A stretch of 64,000 nucleotides of DNA from Caldilinea sp. CFX5 (GTDB lineage: Bacteria; Chloroflexota; Anaerolineae; Caldilineales; Caldilineaceae), in assembly GCA_021405325.1 (NCBI GenBank), contig QWII01000004.1:101986-165985 (forward strand). Reading direction: 5' to 3'. The position numbers and the translations under genes are program-made. The first letter of the stretch is position 1, and every line of letters begins with the position of its first letter. The notes under the pieces are model-generated. The model did not search any database and was not told the DNA's origin. It saw only the letters and a program-made list of their open reading frames with translations. Positions 17,099 to 25,102 of the stretch are shown here, in pieces.

Positions 17099-18330
17099 GT
17101 ACTGCAAATGAGTTCAAGCTTAAATACATTGCTGATTATATATCCCGTGGTGATGCTCCAGACTATGTAGATAAATCAGATATTCAAGTCATTAATCAGG
17201 CATGTGTTTGGCCAGGTGGGCTTGATTTTTCAAAGATAAAATACCATAATCCTGACTCTCTTGCTCACATAAAAAGTTGGATTCACTTAAACGATATTCT
17301 TGTCAATTCTACAGGGACAGGCACGCTTGGGAGAACTACAATTGTAGATGCAGAACCAGCAAAACCAACTTTTGCAGATGGACATGTGACAGTATTACGG
17401 GATTCATGTCAAAGGTTCTATCCCAAGTTTTTATTTTATACTTTAAGTATTCAGCAAAAGATAATAACAGCTTTGTGTTCAGAAGGTGCAACCAACCAAA
17501 TCGAGTTAAGCCGTTCGAGGTTTGGTGACTTCCTAGTATATCTACCTTCACTTTCAAAACAACGTGCCATCGCCGATTACCTAGATTATACGATCACTAA
17601 GATTGACTCGTTGATCGCTGCCAAGCAACGGCTGCTCGATCTAATGACTGAAAAACGTAGTGCTCTCATTACCTATGCTATAACCCGTGGATTAGATGCA
17701 GATGCGCCAATGCGCAATTTCGGTGTAGAGTGGTTAGGGAAGATCCCGGCACACTGGAATCTAGAGTATGCAAGGGAATTATTTAGAGAAATTGACGAAC
17801 GTTCAATTACAGGTGAGGAAGAATTACTGACTGTCTCACATTTGACTGGCGTAACATTGCGCTCAGAAAAAGATGTGAATATGTTTATGGCAGAAAGTAA
17901 TGAAGGATATAAAATCTGTCAGGCAGGTGATTTGGTTATTAACACACTGTGGGCCTGGATGGGTGCAATGGGTGTAGCATTTCAAAACGGGATTGTAAGC
18001 CCTGCATATAATGTTTATCGCCCACTCGAACGATATGAACCGCGTTACATTGATCACTTGGTACGTATGCGGGTCTTCGCACAAGAGGTCACCCGTTACT
18101 CAAAAGGTGTTTGGTCATCGCGTTTACGCTTATATCCAGAAGAGTTTTTCCAAGTAATATTGCCTGTTCCCCCACTCAGTGAACAACGAGAAATCGCAGA
18201 TCACATAGAACGTGAAATATCAAAATTAGATAATCTTCATATAGTAACTGAAAAGACAATTCGCTTACTTCAGGAACGTCGTACTGCCTTGATTGCAGCA
18301 GCAGTTACAGACGAACTTCATATAGAATGA
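17095..18330 (+). CDS. hsdS: Type I restriction-modification specificity subunit
   Basis: 411 residues, GTG start at 17095 overlapping the hsdM stop. Two target-recognition domains are separated by conserved coiled-coil spacers: LSKQRAIADYLDYTITKIDS (about 155) and LSEQREIADHIEREISKLDN (about 360). This two-fold repeat is diagnostic of HsdS. The sequence is visibly more AT-rich than the first part of hsdM, in keeping with the frequent exchange of recognition domains. The 12-base gap to ptuA implies one transcript. Confidence 0.93.
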   Translation: MSTANEFKLKYIADYISRGDAPDYVDKSDIQVINQACVWPGGLDFSKIKYHNPDSLAHIKSWIHLNDILVNSTGTGTLGRTTIVDAEPAKPTFADGHVTVLRDSCQRFYPKFLFYTLSIQQKIITALCSEGATNQIELSRSRFGDFLVYLPSLSKQRAIADYLDYTITKIDSLIAAKQRLLDLMTEKRSALITYAITRGLDADAPMRNFGVEWLGKIPAHWNLEYARELFREIDERSITGEEELLTVSHLTGVTLRSEKDVNMFMAESNEGYKICQAGDLVINTLWAWMGAMGVAFQNGIVSPAYNVYRPLERYEPRYIDHLVRMRVFAQEVTRYSKGVWSSRLRLYPEEFFQVILPVPPLSEQREIADHIEREISKLDNLHIVTEKTIRLLQERRTALIAAAVTDELHIE

Positions 18331-18342
18331 ATCATTTTTAGT

Positions 18343-19653
18343 ATGTACATAAAAAAGATTGAGATTGCTAACTTTCGTGGCTTATCCACAAAAGATGAAG
18401 ATGGAAAAATTCAGTCATCCATTGCCCTGGATTTTGATCCTACTTTCAATGTCCTGATCGGCGTGAATGGGGTTGGAAAAACATCGATACTTGATGCAAT
18501 TGCTATTCTCCTTTCTCGTCTATTACCGCGCCTAACGCCAGCATTAGGCGGCTATCGTCATTTTGAGACAACTGATATTCGTAGTGGAGCTACTGCTACG
18601 ACTGCACGTATCTGGTTGAACATCGAAGATCACGAGATTAACTATGCGCTTAACGAGTCACTGGCGGCAGACAGGGAAACAACTGAAGATATTGACAAAC
18701 GGCTTTGCAGCAAATTGTACAAGAGTTTTGAAAGTCGTGATGTAACTTCGCAGAAGAACGCACCCATCGCGCTTCTCTATACGACAGATCGCGCTAGTTT
18801 TCGATTGCCAAATAAAGTTAAGCCTACACCAGCCGGTCGTGCGGCAGCTTATCAGGGTGCCCTTACCGAGAAAACGGTTAACTATCGACTAATTGTTGAT
18901 TGGTTACGGACCCGCCAATCGTTAGCTGGCGAAAGCGCTGAGGCAAAGCGCGTCTTGGAAATTACAGAAATAGCATTAAAGCGTTTCCTGCCTGCTTTTG
19001 GTGAACTAGAAGTAAGTGAAAATCCACCCCGTCTATACGTCAAAAAACGTGTCAAGAATCGTGATGTTCGTTTGGGTATTGAACAATTATCTGATGGAGA
19101 ACGTAGTTTCCTTGCAATGGTAGTAGACACAGCGCGCCATTTAGCACAAGCTAATCCGTCTCTTGAAGATCCATTAACCGATGGTAAAGGAGTTGTATTA
19201 ATTGATGAGCTAGAACTGCATTTACATCCTAAGTGGCAGCGTTCAGTCGTCAACCATATGCAGGAAACTTTTCCAGGGTTGCAATTTATCACAACTACAC
19301 ATTCACCTTTCGTGATTCAATCATTGAAGCCAGGACAACTAATCAAACTTGATCCAGAAAGCTATGAGGAAGAATATAATGAGTACGCAGACAAAAGCAT
19401 TGAAGATATTACTGAAACAATCCTAGATGTTCCAATGCCGCAAAAAAGTGAACGCTATTTGCAAATGATGCAAGTGGCAGAAGAGTATTTTCGCCTATTG
19501 CGTACTGAAAAGCCTTCGTCTGAAGAAGAAAAGGCGATTCTTAAACGTAAACTTGATGAATTATCCATTCCGTTCAGTGACGATCCTGCTTACATGGCCC
19601 TTCTAAAAATTGAACGCGAAACAATTCTTGGTTCCTCCTATGCGTCCAATTGA
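18343..19653 (+). CDS. ptuA: Septu ATPase PtuA
   Basis: 436 residues. RecF/OLD-like ABC-type ATPase: IEIANFRGL at the N-terminus, Walker A LIGVNGVGKTS (about 42), signature-like EQLSDGERSFLAM (about 247), Walker B VVLIDELELHLHP (about 283), switch-region TTTHSPFVIQS (about 325). The insertion between Walker A and signature is the coiled region used for oligomerisation. Immediately followed by an HNH gene of the PtuB type, which defines a Septu anti-phage pair: the ATPase holds the nuclease in check until infection. AT-rich compared with hsdR. The alternative, a generic AAA_21 ATPase of another system, is less likely given the partner. Confidence 0.85.
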   Translation: MYIKKIEIANFRGLSTKDEDGKIQSSIALDFDPTFNVLIGVNGVGKTSILDAIAILLSRLLPRLTPALGGYRHFETTDIRSGATATTARIWLNIEDHEINYALNESLAADRETTEDIDKRLCSKLYKSFESRDVTSQKNAPIALLYTTDRASFRLPNKVKPTPAGRAAAYQGALTEKTVNYRLIVDWLRTRQSLAGESAEAKRVLEITEIALKRFLPAFGELEVSENPPRLYVKKRVKNRDVRLGIEQLSDGERSFLAMVVDTARHLAQANPSLEDPLTDGKGVVLIDELELHLHPKWQRSVVNHMQETFPGLQFITTTHSPFVIQSLKPGQLIKLDPESYEEEYNEYADKSIEDITETILDVPMPQKSERYLQMMQVAEEYFRLLRTEKPSSEEEKAILKRKLDELSIPFSDDPAYMALLKIERETILGSSYASN

Positions 19654-20329
19654 CAAGGGGATTGCTCCCCGTACATATACAAATTATCAAGATGCCCAGC
19701 AAGACTTGGTAGATCGAATTGGTGATTACTGTAGCTACTGTGAACGACAAATCGAAACCAATCTTGCGGTTGAACATATTCAACCAAAGTCAAAAATGCC
19801 AGCGCTGCGTAACGAATGGAATAATTTCCTACTCGGTTGCGTTAATTGTAATTCGTCAAAAGGTAGTGAGAACATTCTTGTCGACGATTATTTTTGGCCT
19901 GACACAGAAAACACCTTGCTTGTTTTTGAGTATCTTGTTGGTGGTCGTATAGTCCCTTATCCCGGGTTATCAGTCATCAATTTTTCAAAAGCTCAAGCCA
20001 CGATTAGCTTATTTGGCCTAGATCGGGACCCAGGCCATCTAGATAAAAGTAAACATCCTAGTTCTAAAGACAAACGTTGGCGGAGACGACAAGAAGCTTG
20101 GGACTTAGCACAAAGAGACTTAGCACGTTTGCAACAGAACAATACCATTCAGGTTCGTGAGCTAATTGTCGAAAACGCATTAGGCAGAGGAATGTTTTCG
20201 ATTTGGATGAAGGTTTTTGAAAATGATGTTGATATGCGACGCCGTTTAATCAACGCATTTAAGGGAACTGCGATAAGCTGTTTCGATCCTAATTGTATCG
20301 CCATCAATCGCATCGGTGGCAAACTGTGA
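19640..20329 (+). CDS. ptuB: Septu HNH endonuclease PtuB
   Basis: 229 residues from the ATG at 19640, overlapping the ptuA end by 14 bases; PtuB-type (TIGR02646) proteins often begin MRPI. HNH signature: YCSYCERQI with a Cys pair (about 30 and 33), VEHIQPKS with the catalytic His (about 45), GCVNCNSSKG with the second Cys pair. The C-terminal half is helical and Arg-rich. Effector of the Septu pair, predicted to cut nucleic acid when released by PtuA. The same family is also used by retron Ec78, but no reverse transcriptase gene is present here. Confidence 0.87.
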   Translation: MRPIDKGIAPRTYTNYQDAQQDLVDRIGDYCSYCERQIETNLAVEHIQPKSKMPALRNEWNNFLLGCVNCNSSKGSENILVDDYFWPDTENTLLVFEYLVGGRIVPYPGLSVINFSKAQATISLFGLDRDPGHLDKSKHPSSKDKRWRRRQEAWDLAQRDLARLQQNNTIQVRELIVENALGRGMFSIWMKVFENDVDMRRRLINAFKGTAISCFDPNCIAINRIGGKL

Positions 20330-20346
20330 GAAGGATATGATAAAGA

Positions 20347-20712
20347 ATGTCACTCACTACGCTGTCTAGCCTATCTACCTCCACTGAAGCATTTGAGAGA
20401 AACTTCAGGGAGCGTTGGTCCATCCAAATTTGTGATGCCGGCACCCAAATAACAGAAATGTCACCGTCTCCAGTCGTAGTGCAATCTATATCTTCCAAAG
20501 AGGCTCTTGTTAAATTCCTATGCCACTTTTATGTAACCCATATGCCAATACGTGGATTGGCAGAGCTTTCTGAAACATTGCGATCTATGACTGAATTTTA
20601 TAAAGAGCTACCGCCACAAGATCAGGAGCGGTCAGCCGAACGGCAAGTAATCAGGGCAAAAGTTACAGCAACAATGGTACGGCCAGCGTTTCATCTCGAT
20701 CCTACTAAATAG
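20347..20712 (+). CDS. Unknown 121-residue protein in the defence operon
   Basis: 121 residues, 17 bases after ptuB with GAAGGATATGATAAAGA upstream providing a ribosome site. Predicted mixed fold with helix LAELSETLRSMTEFYKEL and an acidic/basic C-terminus. No domain recognised. Its base composition matches ptuA/ptuB, so it probably travelled with them. It may be an accessory or regulator of Septu or of the restriction system. Confidence 0.6.
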   Translation: MSLTTLSSLSTSTEAFERNFRERWSIQICDAGTQITEMSPSPVVVQSISSKEALVKFLCHFYVTHMPIRGLAELSETLRSMTEFYKELPPQDQERSAERQVIRAKVTATMVRPAFHLDPTK

Positions 20713-20763
20713 GTGTGCTTTTCCTTTAGGGCTTTGTTGTTCTAGAAACATTTTCTATAAAGC

Positions 20764-20819
20764 TTGACATTTTAGCGTAACTCATGATACTATTAGCACA
20801 AGTTGCTATTTAGTTGCTA
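20764..20819 (+). promoter_or_regulatory. Promoter and operator of the phd-relE-hsdR unit
   Basis: TTGACA at 20764-20769 and TACTAT at 20788-20793 with an 18-base spacer. Just downstream AGTTGCTA is repeated at 20801-20808 and 20812-20819 (11-base period), and TAGCA-N5-TGCTA forms a palindrome at 20794-20808. Such repeats over the transcription start fit autorepression by the antitoxin encoded 14 bases later. Confidence 0.6.
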
Positions 20820-20832
20820 ACCAGAGGACGCC

Positions 20833-21204
20833 ATGACCTACATCCCAGAAATTGCTTCCATCAGTGATATGCGCGTGCGCTCCGGTGAAATCGTGGCGGC
20901 GGCGCAGCGTGGCCCGGTGATCTTAATCGAAAAAGGCAGCCGACCAGCGCTGGTGGTCGTTTCACCCGAACGCTGGAATGCGCTTATGGCGCGCCTGGAA
21001 TTGCTGGAGGACGCCGTCGATGTCTATGAAACTCGCATGAATCAGGCCAGCGGCAAGAGTAAAGTTGTGCCGTTTGATCTGACCGAATATGTGGCTGACG
21101 ATCCCACGGACGCCGATAGCGAATCAACCTCTTTATCCACCAAACCATCAACACCATCATCAAATAGGGTAGAGGAAGGTCGGCTTGTATCAGTTGGTGA
21201 TTGA
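20833..21204 (+). CDS. Phd/YefM-family antitoxin
   Basis: 123 residues; AGAGGA upstream of the ATG. N-terminal Phd/YefM fold: ASISDMRVRSGEIVAAAQRG, PVILIEKGSRPALVVVSPE. The C-terminal half is polar, Ser/Thr/Asp-rich and probably disordered, as expected for the toxin-wrapping tail. It overlaps the RelE-type toxin gene by 20 bases. Longer than typical Phd proteins (about 80) because of the extended tail. Confidence 0.8.
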   Translation: MTYIPEIASISDMRVRSGEIVAAAQRGPVILIEKGSRPALVVVSPERWNALMARLELLEDAVDVYETRMNQASGKSKVVPFDLTEYVADDPTDADSESTSLSTKPSTPSSNRVEEGRLVSVGD

Positions 21205-21454
21205 TGAGGAGGCGCGCAAAGCCCTAAAACGCTTACCCGGTCATATCCGCCACCGGGTTGCCCGCGCCATTGATAGCTTGAAACAGAATCCACGACCAGC
21301 GGACGCCAAACCGTTAGCGGATGAGTTGATCGGCTATTGGCGTCTACGCATCGACAACTACCGCGTCATCTACACGATTGACGATACGACCATCGTCGTT
21401 GAAGTTGTTCGTGTGGATCGTCGTGATCATAAAACCTATACAGGTCTCGTGTGA
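21185..21454 (+). CDS. RelE/ParE-family toxin
   Basis: 89 residues from a TTG at 21185 with AGGAAGG upstream. Canonical RelE pattern: VIDEEARKALKRLPGHIRHRV, then GYWRLRIDNYRVIYTID with conserved Arg and Tyr, ending VVVEVVRVDRRDHKTY. Predicted ribosome-dependent mRNA nuclease held by the preceding antitoxin. Its stop directly abuts the hsdR start region, so toxin, antitoxin and HsdR are produced together. Confidence 0.85.
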   Translation: MYQLVIDEEARKALKRLPGHIRHRVARAIDSLKQNPRPADAKPLADELIGYWRLRIDNYRVIYTIDDTTIVVEVVRVDRRDHKTYTGLV

Positions 21455-21460
21455 GTGCTT

Positions 21461-24400
21461 ATGCCTACACCGCTTTCTCCCGCCCGCCACAGTGAAGCCG
21501 CCTTTGAACACGTCATCGAAGAAGATCTCCTGGCCCAGGGTTACTGTCAGGTCGACAGCCCGTTTGATCCGGCGCGCGCCCTCTTTCCAGAGGAAGCGGT
21601 TGCCTTTATCCGCGCCACCCAACCCAAGGAGTGGGCCAAGCTAGAAGCGCTCCATGCCGACAAAACCGCGCAACAGGTGATCAGCGATCTCTGTAAGTGG
21701 CTTGATACCTATGGGGTGCTACAGACCCTGCGTCATGGCTTTAAGTGTTACGGGCGCACGCTGCGTATTGCCTATTTCAAAGCAGCCCACGGCTTGAACC
21801 CACAGTTGGAAGCGCAATACGCCGCCAATCGCGTCGGCATCACCCGGCAACTGCACTACAGCGAACGCAAACGCACCCTTTCTCTGGACATGGTCATCAG
21901 CCTCAATGGTCTGCCCGTGGTGACGCTGGAACTGAAAAACCCGCTCACCGGTCAAACCGTTGAAGATGCCAAAGCCCAATATCGGCAGGATCGCGACCCC
22001 CACGAACCGCTCTTTGCATTTAAGCGGCGCACCCTCGTTCATTTTGCCGTTGATACCGAAGAAGTCTGGATGACCACCCGGCTGGCCGGCACAGCCACCC
22101 ACTTTCTGCCCTTTAACCAAGGTTGCGACGGCGGAGCCGGCAATCCAGTTGACCAGCAGGGGCGCACCTACCGCACCGCCTATTTGTGGGAAGAGGTGTT
22201 GCAACGAGACAGTTTGCTCGATCTGCTGGCCCGCTTTCTTCATCTCCAGGTCGAAGAGAAGCGCGATGAAGAAGGACGCAAATTTACCAAAGAGAGTTTG
22301 GTCTTTCCCCGCTATCATCAGTTGCAAGCGGTGCGCTCGCTGGTCGATGCCGTGCGCCGAGAGGGCGTGGGGCAGAATTATTTGATTGAACATTCAGCGG
22401 GCAGCGGCAAGAGCAACACCATTGGCTGGTTGGCCCATCGCCTCTCCTCGCTGCACGATGCACAGGATCGCCGGCTGTTTGATAGCGTGATTGTCGTCAC
22501 CGATCGCCGCGTCCTGGATCAGCAGTTGCAGGAGACCGTTTACCAATTTGAACACCGGCATGGCGTTGTCCAGAAGATTGACGAGAACTCCCGTCAACTG
22601 GCGCAGGCGCTGGAAAATGCCGTGCCGATTATCATCACGACCCTGCAAAAATTTCCCTTTGTCTCCCGGCAACTGCTCAAACTGGCCGAAGAACGCCAGG
22701 CGGCGGGCGGGGGTTTACTGCCTACCCGCCACTGCGCCGTGATCATTGATGAAGCGCACAGTTCCCAATCGGGCGAAACGGCCACTGAATTGAAGGGCGT
22801 ATTAGGCGGTGAAGCGTTGCAAGCCGAAGCCCAACGCCGCGCCGAAGAAGAAGGGCAGGAGAAGCTGGAAGAACTCTTCCGCAGCATGGCGAAACGGGCG
22901 CGGCAGGCGAACCTGAGCTTTTTTGCCTTTACGGCCACCCCCAAACACAAAACCCTCAAAGACTTTACCCAGAACGGCGCGCCTTTTCATCGCTATACCA
23001 TGCGCCAGGCGATTGAAGAAGGCTTTATCATGGATGTCCTGCGCAACTACACCACCTATAAAGCGTACTTCAAGCTGCTCAAAGCCTGTGAAGCTGATCC
23101 TAACGTTGAACGCAAAAAGGCGGCGCAAGCGTTGGCGCGCTTTCTGCGTCTTCATCCCCACAACATTGCGCAGAAGACCGAAGTCATGGTCGAACATTTC
23201 CACGCCTTTACCCGTCACAAGATCGGCGGTCGCGCCAAAGCGATGGTTGTGACCGGTTCACGCCTGGAAGCGGTTCGGTACAAACAGAGTTTTGACCGGT
23301 ATATCAAGGAAAAGGGCTATCCGATCAAAACGCTGGTCGCCTTTTCGGGCAGCGTGCTGGATGACCAGGTTGCGGATAAGAGCTACACCGAAGAAGGCAT
23401 GAACGGCGGTATTCGTGAACGCGAATTGCCGGAGCGCTTTGCGACGAGTGAATATCAAGTATTACTTGTTGCCGAAAAATATCAGACCGGCTTTGACCAA
23501 CCGCTGCTCCATACCATGTATGTGGATAAACGACTGTCAGGGATTCAGGCTGTGCAAACGCTCTCGCGGCTCAACCGGATTCACCCTTTAAAAGAAGATA
23601 CCTTTGTCCTCGACTTTGTCAACGACCGAGAAGAGATCTGCGATGCCTTCAAACAATTTTACGAGGGCGCTGAACTTGGTGACGAAGCCGAACCCGAACA
23701 ACTCTATTTGCTCAAGAGCGAGTTAGATGGCTCCGGGATTTACCTGGACGCCGAAATTGAGCGCTTTTGCGCGGTTTATTTCAAGCCAAAACAGCGGCAA
23801 AGCGCCAGCGATCATCAGGCGATGAATGCAGCGCTTGATCCGGCCATTGACCGTTTCAAAGCGTTGCGCACAGAGAACGAAGCGGAAGCCGAAGTCTGGC
23901 GCACCAAATTGGTGGCCTTTCGTAACCTGTATGTTTTTCTCAGCCAAATTATTCCCTACTATGATTCTGATCTGGAGCGGCTTTATACCTTTTTGCGTCA
24001 CCTGTCGCCCAAATTGCCACGCCGTTCCAGCCGCACCCAGTATGACTTTGACGATGAGGTCTATCTGGAATATTACCGGCTACAAAAAATCAGCGAAGGC
24101 TCCATTGACTTGCGTGACGGCTATGCGCGCCCCTTAGATGGCCCGAACGCCGTCGGCACAACGGTATTGCGGGAAAGCGCCGTTGCTCTGTCGCAGGTAA
24201 TCGACATCATCAATAACCGCTTCGGCACCGATTTCAACCAGGCCGATCAACTCTTCTTTGACCAGATCATTGAAGCGGCCACCAATTCCGCCGAGTTACA
24301 GCAAGCCGCCCAAGTGAACGCCCCTGACAAATTCTCACTTCTCTTTAACCGACTGTTAGAGTCGCTCTTTGTTGAACGTATGGAACAGAATGAAGAAATT

Positions 24401-24511
24401 TTTGCGCGCTATATGAATGAGCCGGCTTTCCAAAAATTGCTCTCCGGCTTACTAGGGGCAGAAGTTTATCAACGGCTTGCGGGGGAGGGGGAGTCGCTGG
24501 TACAGTATTAA
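21461..24511 (+). CDS. hsdR: Type I restriction endonuclease subunit
   Basis: 1016 residues from the ATG at 21461; a GTG at 21455 is also possible. Order: PD-(D/E)xK nuclease with Asp in SLDMVISLNG and VVTLELKN (about 155), then SF2 translocase with Walker A EHSAGSGKSNTIGW (about 312), DEAH box VIIDEAHSSQSG (about 429), TATP motif FAFTATPKHKT, and QTLSRLNRIHP as motif VI. Helical C-terminus binds HsdM. HsdR translocates and cleaves unmodified DNA. It is separated from hsdS by Septu, an unknown gene and a toxin-antitoxin pair. Confidence 0.95.
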   Translation: MPTPLSPARHSEAAFEHVIEEDLLAQGYCQVDSPFDPARALFPEEAVAFIRATQPKEWAKLEALHADKTAQQVISDLCKWLDTYGVLQTLRHGFKCYGRTLRIAYFKAAHGLNPQLEAQYAANRVGITRQLHYSERKRTLSLDMVISLNGLPVVTLELKNPLTGQTVEDAKAQYRQDRDPHEPLFAFKRRTLVHFAVDTEEVWMTTRLAGTATHFLPFNQGCDGGAGNPVDQQGRTYRTAYLWEEVLQRDSLLDLLARFLHLQVEEKRDEEGRKFTKESLVFPRYHQLQAVRSLVDAVRREGVGQNYLIEHSAGSGKSNTIGWLAHRLSSLHDAQDRRLFDSVIVVTDRRVLDQQLQETVYQFEHRHGVVQKIDENSRQLAQALENAVPIIITTLQKFPFVSRQLLKLAEERQAAGGGLLPTRHCAVIIDEAHSSQSGETATELKGVLGGEALQAEAQRRAEEEGQEKLEELFRSMAKRARQANLSFFAFTATPKHKTLKDFTQNGAPFHRYTMRQAIEEGFIMDVLRNYTTYKAYFKLLKACEADPNVERKKAAQALARFLRLHPHNIAQKTEVMVEHFHAFTRHKIGGRAKAMVVTGSRLEAVRYKQSFDRYIKEKGYPIKTLVAFSGSVLDDQVADKSYTEEGMNGGIRERELPERFATSEYQVLLVAEKYQTGFDQPLLHTMYVDKRLSGIQAVQTLSRLNRIHPLKEDTFVLDFVNDREEICDAFKQFYEGAELGDEAEPEQLYLLKSELDGSGIYLDAEIERFCAVYFKPKQRQSASDHQAMNAALDPAIDRFKALRTENEAEAEVWRTKLVAFRNLYVFLSQIIPYYDSDLERLYTFLRHLSPKLPRRSSRTQYDFDDEVYLEYYRLQKISEGSIDLRDGYARPLDGPNAVGTTVLRESAVALSQVIDIINNRFGTDFNQADQLFFDQIIEAATNSAELQQAAQVNAPDKFSLLFNRLLESLFVERMEQNEEIFARYMNEPAFQKLLSGLLGAEVYQRLAGEGESLVQY

Positions 24512-24880
24512 ACCAGCGTTTTAGAATTGATACACACACAATTCTCTACGCGTCGCGTAGACAATTCATTCAGCCGAAGCGGCCCCATCGCCCCGCTTGA
24601 CAAGTCCGTTTTCCCAGGATAAGATATTGCCTACCAGTAAAAATGCACTCGCGTCCAGTGTTCACGCCACCGAACGCGAGCGACTCACCTTCCACACTGT
24701 AAACGCCAGTTGGACGGCTTCGCTTTATTGTACTCGCTCAACGTTCGGCTGAGCTCACGTCGAAGCCTCTTGCAACATCAACTCGATCAGGAAAATCGCC
24801 TGCGTCGCCTGGAACAGCTTGGGCGTCCACCAGAGGAACAGCCGCGTCAATAACCCTGTTGTCACGCGGTAGAATAAAAA

Positions 24881-24944
24881 TCAACCACGAAGACACGAAG
24901 TTCACGAAGGGTTTTCTTCGTGAACTTCGTGTCTTCGTGGTTGA
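24881..24944. repeat. Palindrome with 29-base perfect arms (family A)
   Basis: Arms 24881-24909 and 24916-24944 are perfectly complementary with a 6-base loop. The core (GACACGAAGTTCACGAAG and its complement) recurs at 53480-53542, so this is a dispersed element. Confidence 0.9.
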
Positions 24945-25045
24945 TCAAAAACAAAGCCTGGGTTGCCGATGCTGGCGGTCATGCGTGTTTGCGCCAACGC
25001 TATCATCTTTGTCAGAACTTTTCATCAAATTATCACTGCTTCATC

Positions 25046-25082
25046 CACCTGACGGGTGGTCCCCCGCGCCACCCGTCAGGTG
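25046..25082. repeat. Palindrome with 14-base perfect arms
   Basis: Arms 25046-25059 and 25069-25082, 9-base loop. Its outer bases CACCTG resemble the inner palindrome at 7079-7109. Lies beyond the stop of the caspase-like gene. Confidence 0.7.
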
Positions 25083-25102
25083 TCCCCGCCATTGTCGGTC
25101 AC

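Larger units (their letters stand above)
24512..25102. other. Non-coding region with hairpins and a possible decayed reading frame
   Basis: Just past hsdR is an 8-base-stem hairpin (24545-24552/24554-24561) without a T-run. TTGACA-N17-TAAGAT lies at about 24598-24626 on plus. After it a plus frame without ATG stays open to a TAA at about 24851 and ends with a helical, Gln/Arg/Glu-rich tail (HQLDQENRLRRLEQLG), which might be a gene relic. Two palindromes follow and are listed separately. Confidence 0.35.

Noticed and set aside
18343..20329. Retron Ec78-type system
   Set aside because: The ATPase and HNH pair could belong to a retron, but there is no reverse transcriptase or ncRNA region nearby; Septu alone fits.
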